From the NCBI GenBank assembly GCA_963847575.1, contig CAWKAL010000040.1, forward strand, positions 1 to 7,514: DNA of 7,514 bases, given 5' to 3'. How positions within the stretch are numbered: the first letter of the stretch is position 1; each line of letters begins with the position of its first letter. A program made the position numbers and the translations under genes. This stretch comes from JASBSR01 sp963847575. GTDB taxonomy: Bacteria > Pseudomonadota > Gammaproteobacteria > SZUA-229. Below, piece after piece: positions 1 through 5,947 of this stretch. A model generated the notes under the pieces. The model was given only the letters and a program-made list of their open reading frames with translations, was not told where the DNA came from and searched no databases.

Positions 1-1210
1 CGGTGGCGACTGCAATGGCCACGGCCTGGCCATCGCGAAACACCCAGACCTGTTGCGCTTTTTTATCCACCTTTGTCTTGTCGTTCTGCTTTGACGGTGA
101 TCGAGGCGGGCGTGGCATGAGCTTACTAATCAGACTGCCGCCACCGGATTCAATCTTTTCTTCTTGTACTGGCGGGCTGAAGCGCAACGCTGCATTGGGT
201 ATTAACAAAGCGTCTTCGACCTGCTTGACCATAATATCTGCCGTGGCGGTCATGCCCGGACGCAGTAGTAAATCTGAATTGTCGACACTTAGTACCGTTT
301 CATAGGTCACTACACCGTCAACGGTTTGTGATGCAAAATGGACTTCAATAATCTTCGCGGGGAAATTTTTGCTGGCGTAGGCATCTACCGTAAATTCGGC
401 ATCCTGTCCTTCCTGGACCTGACCGACATCCGCTTCATCCACGTCTACATGCAATTCCATCTGGGTCAGATTTTCGGCCAGAGTAAACAATACCGGTGTC
501 TGAAAAGAAGCTGCCACGGTTTGTCCAGGTTCGACATCGCGCTTGAGAACAATGCCGTTGATCGGTGACAGCAGGGTAGCTTTTGCCAATGTGGTGTTTT
601 CCGCATCGAGAGAGGCCTGTGCCAGTGATACCTGGGCCCTGGCACCTGCCAGATTAGCTACGGCCCGATCATATGAAGCCTTCGCTACATCGGATTCTTC
701 CTGCGAACCGGCGCCGGTTTTTACCAGCCTGTTAGCACGTTTCAAACTGTTTCTGGTTTCGATAACAGTGGCTTCGGACTGTTTGACCTGTGCATTCGCC
801 AGTGCAAGAGATGCCCTGGCCTGGTTGACTTTCGCCTGCAATTGGTCGGTATCCAGGGTGGCAAGCACCTGGCCTTGCTTGACGCGACCGTTATAGTCCA
901 CCAGCACGGTTTTAATGGTGCCGGAAATTTCCGAACCGACATCGACCTGGTTGACCGGCTGCAGTGTCCCAGTAGCCGTGACGATAACCGTCAGCTTGCC
1001 ACGAGTGACTTCGGCGGTGCTGTAACGAACAGTCTGCGATTTACCATTACCAAATAATTGTAGCCCGGCAAAAACGAGCACGATAATAACGGCCACGATA
1101 CTAACTGGTTTTAAAAAATGCCTGCCTTTATTCTTTGTGTGATCAATGCCCAGAGTTTGAGCAATGTCGGCACCAGAAGCTGCTGCTGACTTGTCGTTGC
1201 TTTCTGACAT
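1..1210 (-). CDS. MacA/HlyD-family efflux periplasmic adaptor subunit, C-terminus cut by window edge
   Basis: This is a membrane-fusion (periplasmic adaptor) protein that would link an inner-membrane ABC or RND exporter to an outer-membrane channel. I read 403 codons from ATG at 1210 to the left edge without a stop. Residues 1-33 are hydrophilic and cytoplasmic, followed by one membrane anchor at about 34-53. The first half of the biotinyl-lipoyl domain covers about 62-122 (VGSEISGTIK, then VLATLDTDQL), an Ala/Gln-rich coiled-coil hairpin about 123-210, and the second lipoyl half about 211-245 (LSPINGIVLKRDVEPGQTV). The beta-barrel domain follows, with LRPGMTATADI at 316-326 and LIPNAALRF at 336-344. 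A Pro/Lys-rich insert at about 345-385 precedes the membrane-proximal domain (QVWVFRDGQAV). The layout and the LRF-to-VWVFRDG insert are typical of MacA homologues, so an ABC partner is more likely than RND, but it lies outside the window. AAGGTG at 1218-1223, seven bases upstream, and an in-frame stop not far upstream support this start. Confidence 0.93.
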   Translation of the reverse strand, partial: MSESNDKSAAASGADIAQTLGIDHTKNKGRHFLKPVSIVAVIIVLVFAGLQLFGNGKSQTVRYSTAEVTRGKLTVIVTATGTLQPVNQVDVGSEISGTIKTVLVDYNGRVKQGQVLATLDTDQLQAKVNQARASLALANAQVKQSEATVIETRNSLKRANRLVKTGAGSQEESDVAKASYDRAVANLAGARAQVSLAQASLDAENTTLAKATLLSPINGIVLKRDVEPGQTVAASFQTPVLFTLAENLTQMELHVDVDEADVGQVQEGQDAEFTVDAYASKNFPAKIIEVHFASQTVDGVVTYETVLSVDNSDLLLRPGMTATADIMVKQVEDALLIPNAALRFSPPVQEEKIESGGGSLISKLMPRPPRSPSKQNDKTKVDKKAQQVWVFRDGQAVAIAVAT

Positions 1211-1272
1211 ACCAATACACCTTGAACCTGGAAAATATTAAGACTCACTAGTTGTTTCTTCGAGTTGACGCT

Positions 1273-1303
1273 GAGTTTCACCAGGCTTTTATCCTGGTCA
1301 CTC
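1273..1303 (-). promoter_or_regulatory. Stem-loop in the leader of the efflux adaptor gene
   Basis: ACCAGG (1280-1285) and CCTGGT (1293-1298) form a perfect 6-bp stem around a 7-base loop. The stem continues beyond a small internal loop with GAGT (1273-1276) and ACTC (1300-1303). It lies 63-93 bases upstream of the adaptor start codon, so it could be an operator for a dimeric regulator or a structure in the mRNA leader. No T-run follows on the minus strand, so it does not look like a terminator. The role is inference; only the symmetry is seen. Confidence 0.35.
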
Positions 1304-1358
1304 ACATTATTTATAGAGTCGTTTGATAGCCACTCGTTCAATTGGGCCTCTTTCTTGT

Positions 1359-1723
1359 TTACGAACCTGAAAACACCTTTATAGATAGCATTAATGCTAA
1401 GCCAAAAATGAATGCTGCAAAGTTAACAAGGTTAACCTTACTATCATTATGTTTGTTTAATTCAGGGACACAGGCCTGTGGCACCAATATAAATAAAATT
1501 ACCGGCTGCAAATGGGATTAAAAATGAAATATCTGCATCAAATGACGGGAAACAGGTAACTAACCCACCAGGCAAAAACGTTAATGCAATACTGCATATT
1601 ATACAGTACTGCTTTCCTTGTTTCATAGCTACCATGTATTAACACACTAAAATCACAAGGTTCCTGTGGACTGAATTCCGGGATCGGACCAATACAACTC
1701 ATTGAAATGGCTTTATAATACAA
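1359..1723 (-). pseudogene. Decayed ZIP-family (zinc/iron permease) metal transporter, C-terminal part
   Basis: Three successive pieces in changing frames read like the last third of a ZIP transporter, an inner-membrane divalent-metal permease. Piece 1 (about 1669-1598) gives DFSVLIHG, then RKAVLYN, matching the family segment that follows HEIPQELGDF. Piece 2 (about 1596-1465) gives FLIPFAAGNFIYIGAT, the conserved helix normally continuing into DL.PEL. Piece 3 (1466-1359) gives PELNKHND, then FAAFIFGLALMLSIKVF, and ends at a TAA where ZIP proteins normally end. Frame changes lie near 1597 and near 1465, where the piece 2 frame hits TGA. The metal-binding HEIPQE motif is damaged to EFSPQEP. 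Upstream of about 1690 I can no longer follow the homology, so the N-terminal half is lost or unrecognisable. Base composition is AT-rich compared with the neighbouring genes. I am confident of the family and of the broken state; the left and right ends are approximate. Confidence 0.8.
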
Positions 1724-1954
1724 TTGAAAACCGCCTTGTGTTGCTCTTAAACGCAGCTTTTCACCCTTGGAAACATCATTCTAAGGGCTAATGAGATAAG
1801 TAGATCAAATGGAATGGAGTCAGGTATTGCGCAGCTGTCTTGCAGCTTCAATAATAAATGGTGTCAGAAAACAAATAACTCTCATATTAGAAGCAATTGT
1901 TCTCTGATCCAGAATATGCAGGATATGATTCCGAGTTCTACATAGAGATTGTCG
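1724..1954. other. Non-coding gap between ZIP remnant and acetyltransferase gene
   Basis: I see no convincing gene here. The stretch may contain the unrecognisable N-terminal part of the ZIP remnant on the minus strand and the promoter of the rightward acetyltransferase gene. TATGAT at 1924-1929 would serve as a -10 box, but no -35 box at good spacing is visible, so no promoter is called. Confidence 0.4.
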
Positions 1955-2986
1955 ATGAAGTTTGTATGTTACACCGACTGGGACCAGCTGCCGGAGAGTG
2001 CTAATGCACTGTTTGAGCAGGCCGAAAGAGACAGTCTCTTTTTCTCGCGCGCGTGGTTTGAGTGTTTGAGCGCTGCACTTGATGATGAATCTATGGCCCT
2101 GGCCTGCGTGGTGGCTGAAAGCAACGTGTTGGCCATCCTGCCGCTGCTGAAGAGTGCCGGCAATACCGGTTACGCTCTCAAGCATCGATATACCTCGCTT
2201 TACAGTCTGCTGCTTGCTGATGATGATCAGCAGCGGGTGCTCGCCTGCCTGGTTGAGGGTTTGAGGCAGTTGCCGCTCAATGCATTGCTACTGGAGCCGG
2301 TTGCCGACAATGATATCAAGCTAGCGGGTTTGCAAGGCGCGATGGAAGCGGCCGGGTATAGCTGTGATCGTGCTTTTCGGTTTTATAACTGGTTTTTGCG
2401 CGTGCAGGGGCAGTCCTATGCGGACTATATGGCGGCGCGACCTGCCAGACTGCGTAATACGATTGCGCGTAAAAAGCGTAAGCTTGAACGTGAGCACGGT
2501 TACGAAATTCGCCTTTTTACTGGCGAAGAAGTACCGCAAAACATGTCCGATTATCATGCGGTTTACCATGCCAGCTGGAAGGCAAATGAACAGTATACTG
2601 GCCTGGTGGATGCCCTGGTGGCGAGCTTCTCGAAGACGGGATGGACCCGACTTGCAGTGCTTTACATCAGGGGGCAGCCCGCTGCTGCACAGCTATGGTT
2701 TGTACACCACGGCAAAGCGAGTATATTTAGACTTTCGTATGTTCAGGCGTGGAAGCAGTATTCACCGGGCTCAATCCTGACGAGTTACCTGATGGAATAC
2801 GTGATCGATATCGACAAGGTTGACGAGGTCGACTTTCTCACGGGTAACGATGCTTACAAGCAGGACTGGATGTCTGATCGCAGAGAGCGCCTTGCCTGGA
2901 GTGCTGTGAAAACCGCAAAACCCGCAGGCTGGTATCAACGCACTGTCGAACCGCTGCTGCGTCTGCTGAAAAGACGATTACAATAA
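1955..2986 (+). CDS. GNAT/FemAB-like acyltransferase (Acetyltransf_6, 'CelD/BcsL'-type) of unknown substrate
   Basis: The 343-residue soluble protein has no signal peptide or membrane segment. It resembles proteins with the BioF2-like/Acetyltransf_6 fold, a double-GNAT arrangement found in CelD/BcsL-type and some polysaccharide or cell-wall associated acyltransferases. The N-terminal half (about 1-145) would be the first, degenerate GNAT lobe. The second lobe (about 150-305) carries the family hallmarks: a basic stretch RLRNTIARKKRKLER (166-180), SWKANEQY (208-215), the strand GQPAAAQLWFV (240-250) and DFLTGNDAYKQDWM (293-306). The C-terminal 35 residues are basic. ATG at 1955 is preferred over an in-frame TTG at 1949; neither has a strong Shine-Dalgarno sequence (only AGAGA at 1944-1948). 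The substrate cannot be told from sequence, and the neighbours do not form an obvious polysaccharide locus. Confidence 0.85.
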   Translation: MKFVCYTDWDQLPESANALFEQAERDSLFFSRAWFECLSAALDDESMALACVVAESNVLAILPLLKSAGNTGYALKHRYTSLYSLLLADDDQQRVLACLVEGLRQLPLNALLLEPVADNDIKLAGLQGAMEAAGYSCDRAFRFYNWFLRVQGQSYADYMAARPARLRNTIARKKRKLEREHGYEIRLFTGEEVPQNMSDYHAVYHASWKANEQYTGLVDALVASFSKTGWTRLAVLYIRGQPAAAQLWFVHHGKASIFRLSYVQAWKQYSPGSILTSYLMEYVIDIDKVDEVDFLTGNDAYKQDWMSDRRERLAWSAVKTAKPAGWYQRTVEPLLRLLKRRLQ

Positions 2987-3013
2987 TTGAAGGTATCAAA
3001 ACCCTTCTATAGT
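2987..3013 (+). promoter_or_regulatory. Possible promoter and small hairpin before the 85-residue gene
   Basis: TTGAAG (2987-2992) and TATAGT (3008-3013) resemble -35 and -10 boxes with a short 15-base spacer. The same stretch has GAAGG (2989-2993) pairing with CCTTC (3003-3007), a weak hairpin with no T-run. It begins directly after the stop of the acetyltransferase gene. If the promoter is real, the 85-residue gene has its own start of transcription. The match is loose. Confidence 0.25.
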
Positions 3014-3035
3014 ATTTAAAAAGGCTGAAAAGAAT

Positions 3036-3293
3036 ATGTTTGATCTTCCTCAAAATGTAGATGTCGTGAGAATTGATGAATCAATTGAATTATTAAAAAA
3101 ATTCGTCAACGATCCCGCTATCGATCCTTTAATCTCTGCATTAGAAGCATTGAAAAATGACCCGGACAATAAGGTGCTTTTAGAAGCCATGACAGAAACC
3201 TTTGCCGGGCTTGGTATTGCTCAAGGCTCTGTCTTAACGTATGCGCCTTATGTGGGCCTTTTATTAACGGATGATATATTTGGTGAAAGCTAA
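3036..3293 (+). CDS. Small acidic protein of unknown function (85 aa)
   Basis: I do not recognise this protein. It is acidic and soluble in its first part, with predicted helices at about 14-25 (ESIELLKKFV), 31-40 (PLISALEALK) and 46-58 (KVLLEAMTETFAG). A hydrophobic, glycine-containing tail follows (GLGIAQGSVLTYAPYVGLLL, 58-77), then the acidic end DDIFGES. The tail is too short and polar to be a sure membrane segment. AAAAAGG at 3018-3024, 11 bases before ATG, is a distant possible ribosome-binding site. The codon pattern is coding-like and no good competing frame exists, so I accept it as a gene. It lies 49 bases after the acetyltransferase gene and is more AT-rich than both large neighbours, which hints at a different history. 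Confidence 0.65.
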   Translation: MFDLPQNVDVVRIDESIELLKKFVNDPAIDPLISALEALKNDPDNKVLLEAMTETFAGLGIAQGSVLTYAPYVGLLLTDDIFGES

Positions 3294-3320
3294 ACATTGG
3301 AATGCAATGCTAAAAAAAGC

Positions 3321-3383
3321 ATAAAAGGGACGTAGCGATTAAATAATTATCAATTGCGACAAATGGTTAAAGAATAATAACTC
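3321..3383 (+). repeat. AT-rich dispersed repeat, copy 1
   Basis: This 63-bp stretch aligns with 4854-4917 with one gap and, by hand count, 50 identical positions of 63. Shared blocks include ATAAAAGG, TCAATTGCG, ATGGTT and GAATAA. It sits between the 85-residue gene and the epimerase gene, and copy 2 lies just downstream of the stress protein gene in the same orientation. I do not recognise the element. Confidence 0.6.
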
Positions 3384-3420
3384 CATTACCTTTTATGTAA
3401 TCCTGAAACGAGAAGTAGCC

Positions 3421-4356
3421 ATGCATACAATACTAGGCGCCAATGGCACAATTGCCCGCGAGCTTTCGCGTTCGCTGTCCGCATATACGTTAGACATCCG
3501 GCAGGTGAGCCGCAATCCCCGCAAGGTCAACCCGAGCGACGAGACATTCGTTGCTGATCTGCTGGATGCCCAGGCGACCGCCAATGCAGTGGCCGGTAGC
3601 AAAGTGGTCTACCTGGTGGCGGGTTTGAAATACGACACCGCTGTCTGGCAGGCGCAATGGCCGCGCGTGATGCGCAATGTGATTGATGCCTGCAAGAAAC
3701 ACGGTGCACGCCTTGTGTTTTTCGACAATGTTTATGCCTATGGCCGGGTGGAAGGCACGATGACCGAGGATGCGCCGTTCAACCCAGTCAGCAAGAAAGG
3801 CGAGGTCAGGGCACTGATTGCAAGCCTGTTGCTCGATGAAATGCTTGCTGGTAATCTGCAGGCGATGATCGCGCGTTCGGCTGATTTCTACGGCCCCGGT
3901 GCAACACAAAGTTTTCCACATGTAACTGTGTTTGAGCGCCTTAAAGCGGGAAAGGCGCCGCAGTGGATCGGCAACCCGAATACCGTGCACACCTTTACGT
4001 TTACACCAGACGCCGGTCATGCAGTCGCCGTGCTGGGACGATCACTGGAAGCCTACGGCCAGACCTGGCACCTGCCCACCACCAAAGAACCACTTACAGG
4101 CGCGGATTTCGTACGCCTGGCATGCGAACTGGCAGGGCAGCCCTACAAGCTGCAGGTCGCACCCGGCTGGATGCTGAAGCTCATGGGCATTTTCATGCCA
4201 GTGTTGCGTGAAAATGAGGAAATGATGTACCAGTTCGAGTATGACTATCGCTTCGACAGCAGCAAGATTGAATCTGCGTTTGGTTTACAGGCTACGCCTT
4301 ACAGGCAGGGCATTAGTGAGTCACTGGGCTTTAAAGTACTCACTAATGACGTCTGA
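3421..4356 (+). CDS. NAD(P)-dependent epimerase/dehydratase-like protein (atypical/extended SDR)
   Basis: This 311-residue cytoplasmic protein has a Rossmann fold that would bind NAD(P) and probably acts on a sugar-nucleotide or related carbonyl substrate. The glycine motif GANGTIA (6-12) lies at the extreme N-terminus. DLLDA (46-50) is the acidic dinucleotide-contact strand, and VYLVAGL (63-69) replaces the usual hydrophobic-NAG-like strand. FFDNVYAYG (100-108) is the strand that normally carries the active-site Ser/Thr. RSADFYGPG (152-160) is the conserved post-active-site segment of the epimerase family. The canonical catalytic YxxxK is not visible; the expected place reads KGEVRALIASLLLDEM (126-141), as in a known subgroup with G.vRa...ll. 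The substrate is therefore unknown and a non-canonical mechanism is possible. A purine-rich stretch, GAGAAG, before ATG is an adequate ribosome-binding site. The stress protein gene follows after 38 bases, probably in one transcript. Confidence 0.88.
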   Translation: MHTILGANGTIARELSRSLSAYTLDIRQVSRNPRKVNPSDETFVADLLDAQATANAVAGSKVVYLVAGLKYDTAVWQAQWPRVMRNVIDACKKHGARLVFFDNVYAYGRVEGTMTEDAPFNPVSKKGEVRALIASLLLDEMLAGNLQAMIARSADFYGPGATQSFPHVTVFERLKAGKAPQWIGNPNTVHTFTFTPDAGHAVAVLGRSLEAYGQTWHLPTTKEPLTGADFVRLACELAGQPYKLQVAPGWMLKLMGIFMPVLRENEEMMYQFEYDYRFDSSKIESAFGLQATPYRQGISESLGFKVLTNDV

Positions 4357-4394
4357 CGCCCCTTGAAAGGCTGCGTAATTTATGGAGAGAAGAT

Positions 4395-4835
4395 ATGAAA
4401 ATTCTGGTGGGTGTTGATCTTTCTGGATCTACAGAAAAAGTTGTGAAAAAAGCCGAGGAGATAGCTAAAGCACTTTCAGCAAAGTTGTGGCTCCTGCATG
4501 TCGCAGAGCCTGAGCCAGAATTCATTGGTTATGAAGCAGGGCCACAATCGGTTCGAGATTCACTATCGAAGGAATTTCACGATGAGCACTGCCAGATTCA
4601 AAAAATTGCAGATCGAATGCGCAAGGCGGACATAGATGCTACCGCACTTCTTATGCAAGGTTCAACGGCTGAAACCATTCTTAAGGAGGCATCGAAGCTC
4701 AATGTAGATATGATTGTTGTAGGTTCTCATGGGCGAAGCGCTCTATATCAACTACTTGTTGGTAGCGTTAGTGAAGGAGTTCTTCATGGATCAAAATGCA
4801 TGATCCTTGTTGTTCCAACACATGAGCGCAACTAA
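4395..4835 (+). CDS. Universal stress protein, UspA family (ATP-binding type)
   Basis: This 146-residue single-domain protein has the usual UspA length and fold. It begins with the beta-1 strand and adenine-contact aspartate MKILVGVDLSGS (D8). A second strand reads LWLLHVAEPEP (31-41). MIVVGSHGRSALYQLLVGSV (106-125) contains the nucleotide-binding signature G-2x-G-9x-G-S/T: G110, G113, G123 and S124. It therefore belongs to the ATP-binding, UspFG/MJ0577-like subgroup rather than the non-binding UspA subgroup. The C-terminal strand CMILVVP completes the fold. Such proteins act as cytoplasmic dimers in stress survival. GGAGA at 4384-4388, six bases before ATG, is a strong ribosome-binding site. 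The gene follows the epimerase gene by 38 bases and is more AT-rich than it. No terminator hairpin is visible directly after the stop. Confidence 0.95.
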   Translation: MKILVGVDLSGSTEKVVKKAEEIAKALSAKLWLLHVAEPEPEFIGYEAGPQSVRDSLSKEFHDEHCQIQKIADRMRKADIDATALLMQGSTAETILKEASKLNVDMIVVGSHGRSALYQLLVGSVSEGVLHGSKCMILVVPTHERN

Positions 4836-4853
4836 CGAGTAACACCAATGACA

Positions 4854-4917
4854 ATAAAAGGTGACGGAGTGATTTAATTATGGTCAATTGCGTAATATGG
4901 TTATTGAATAAGCACTC
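4854..4917 (+). repeat. AT-rich dispersed repeat, copy 2
   Basis: This is the partner of 3321-3383, in direct orientation about 1.5 kb away, with one extra base and 13 mismatches by hand alignment. In this copy CAATAA (4852-4857) and TTATTG (4901-4906) form inverted ends; copy 1 lacks that pairing. It begins 18 bases after the stop codon of the stress protein gene. Confidence 0.6.
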
Positions 4918-4989
4918 GCAATGATTCACGAATTATTATTTCTTATTGTGCGTTGTTACTAAAAAATATGTGTTTTTAATCTCCCTTAC

Positions 4990-5071
4990 AGCTTGCCGAG
5001 CCGTGGTGCATGGATGCACCGTTTACGGACCTAAGGATGGAGCCCCATTCCTCATGATTCATGGACAAGCT
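4990..5071. repeat. Palindromic module with CATGGATG core
   Basis: A perfect hairpin lies at 5005-5020: GGTGCAT, a GG loop, then ATGCACC. It is enclosed by inverted AGCTTG (4990-4995) and CAAGCT (5066-5071). The core CATGGATG is the reverse complement of the CATCCATG core in the two 69-bp copies further right, so the three modules seem related in design though their arms differ. Confidence 0.6.
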
Positions 5072-5091
5072 TTTTGGGTGGCACTTGTTAC

Positions 5092-5160
5092 AAAATACAT
5101 CCATGTATTTTGCCCTTCGGGCCGCACAAAACGCGTTCAATTTCGCTCCAGACGAAATTA
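5092..5160. repeat. 69-bp palindromic repeat, copy 1
   Basis: It matches 5253-5321 at 61 of 69 positions without a gap. Three stem-loops lie in a row. AAAATACAT (5092-5100) pairs with ATGTATTTT (5103-5111) around CC. GCCC (5112-5115) pairs with GGGC (5119-5122) around TTC. AATTTCG (5139-5145) pairs with CGAAATT (5153-5159). ACGCGT lies between the second and third. Confidence 0.9.
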
Positions 5161-5226
5161 GTGGTTACTTTTTGCTGCTGCAGAGAAAAAGTGGCTCGCC
5201 CGTGGGTGCGACTACCCTCTACCACT
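5160..5226. repeat. Spacer module between the two 69-bp copies, with its own inverted ends
   Basis: AGTGGT (5160-5165) and ACCACT (5221-5226) are inverted and would close a loop of 55 bases. Inside lie CTGCTGCAG-type symmetry near 5174-5183 and a small CCC-GT-GGG hairpin near 5199-5206. It begins exactly where copy 1 ends, as if the region were assembled from stem-closed units. Confidence 0.4.
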
Positions 5227-5243
5227 GAAGTTAAAGCAAGACA

Positions 5244-5327
5244 CTGGACTATAAAATACATCCATGTATTTTCCCCTTCGGGCCGCATCAAACGCGTTCA
5301 AATTCGCTCCCGGTGAATTTAGTCCAG
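5244..5327. repeat. 69-bp palindromic repeat, copy 2, with closing 8-bp inverted ends
   Basis: The repeat proper is 5253-5321. The first stem (AAAATACAT with ATGTATTTT) is unchanged from copy 1. The third stem here is AAATTC (5300-5305) with GAATTT (5315-5320). Relative to copy 1 both sides of one pair have changed (T-A to A-T), and the inner G-C pair has become G-T. The unit is enclosed by perfect inverted CTGGACTA (5244-5251) and TAGTCCAG (5320-5327), so the whole 84 bases could fold as one branched structure. Confidence 0.85.
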
Positions 5328-5396
5328 ACACAAGCATTCTGGGATGACGAATCTGAAGGATAGGTGCTGTAGTGGTTTGAAGTTTTTTTTCTGCGT

Positions 5397-5933
5397 TTAC
5401 CTCGCACTGGTCTTAATACTCACCTTAGCTTCGCCAAACTGTTTCTTCGATGTAGATTTTATCTTGTTCCGTATGCCATCAATACCACCGGCAAGCAACA
5501 CCAGCCCATTATCAAGTTGTTTACCATCAAGCTTCGTAGTGACACTATCGCTGGCAAACACCCACAAGGTCTCAGTACCAAACGGTGGCTGCACTCTGAA
5601 TGTATAACCCGCATCCTGCGACGGTATCGGTATGAACAAGCTGGCCTCGAAAAAATTATCCGGCTGGTTTTTATTGGGAATCAACTGGACCAGCCTGTTT
5701 TCTGCATCGACATATATCGCAGTGACATAAGCATCGTATTCCAGCGTCAGCAGAAATGACACCAGGTCATTTTCCCGAAAAGTCTGCTGGTCACCCAGGT
5801 GCGTAGTGATCTCAACACCGATGGGGCTCAGCCGGTCGGCGGCCTGGACAAACAGGCTTGCGAGGCAGATGCACAATGCGAGTGCCAGTTGTGCTCCAGT
5901 TCTGGTCGCGATTTCACCTGGCATGTTAATCAC
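5397..5933 (-). CDS. Secreted DUF4384-like protein
   Basis: The 178-residue protein has a Sec signal peptide: charged start, hydrophobic core LALALCICLASLFV (16-29) and a likely cut after VQA (31). The mature part matches the DUF4384 pattern: FRENDLVSFLLTLEYDAYVTAIYVDAENRLVQLIPN (52-87), that is, a strand, a 'Y.Y...' core, a second strand and the L-P-N turn, followed by FRVQPPFGTETLWVFAS (112-128). DUF4384 domains occur in periplasmic proteins and are often fused to caspase or kinase domains; the exact function is unknown. The frame opens with GTG at 5933, and ATG at 5924 is equally possible. Neither has a clear Shine-Dalgarno sequence, so translation may be coupled to the barrel gene, which ends 14 bases before the GTG. 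No lipobox is present. It is the last gene of the leftward operon. Confidence 0.75.
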   Translation of the reverse strand: MINMPGEIATRTGAQLALALCICLASLFVQAADRLSPIGVEITTHLGDQQTFRENDLVSFLLTLEYDAYVTAIYVDAENRLVQLIPNKNQPDNFFEASLFIPIPSQDAGYTFRVQPPFGTETLWVFASDSVTTKLDGKQLDNGLVLLAGGIDGIRNKIKSTSKKQFGEAKVSIKTSAR

Positions 5934-5947
5934 AACAGGTCGGACGC

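Larger units (their letters stand above)
4836..5396. other. Repeat-filled gap between converging genes
   Basis: This 561-base stretch separates the rightward stress-protein gene from the leftward DUF4384-like operon. I see no gene in it: the open frames across 4946-5316 on both strands are made of the repeats themselves. It holds copy 2 of the AT-rich repeat (4854-4917), then three palindromic modules with nested stems between about 4990 and 5327. A T-run at about 5382-5390 has no good hairpin before it. The position suggests a role in ending or protecting both transcripts, which is inference. Confidence 0.6.

Noticed and set aside
1111..1341. 76-codon minus-strand open frame over the adaptor start
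   Set aside because: It overlaps the well-supported adaptor N-terminus in another frame and shows no recognisable protein features.
1428..1439. 12-bp perfect palindrome AAGGTTAACCTT
   Set aside because: It lies inside the ZIP remnant, is not near a plausible promoter, and could arise by chance in AT-rich decaying sequence.
1820..2185. 121-codon minus-strand open frame
   Set aside because: More than half of it is antisense to the N-terminal part of the acetyltransferase-like gene; its composition is that of a shadow frame.
3490..4020. 176-codon minus-strand open frame
   Set aside because: Lies wholly antisense to the epimerase gene, which has clear family motifs; the antisense product is rich in His, Cys and Arg, as expected of a shadow.
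3321..4917. Integron attC sites behind gene cassettes
   Set aside because: The two AT-rich repeats follow same-strand genes, but they lack the GTTRRRY/RYYYAAC core sites and the overall imperfect dyad of attC.
4946..5316. Open frames on both strands with shared YIHVF-PSGR-KRVQ peptides
   Set aside because: The similarity between them comes from the two DNA repeats being translated; palindromic repeats give open frames on both strands, and there is no ribosome-binding site or plausible protein character.
5092..5321. Possible two-repeat CRISPR array
   Set aside because: The repeats are 69 bp, diverged at 8 positions and internally palindromic three times over; the single 92-bp spacer has its own symmetry, and no cas gene is near.
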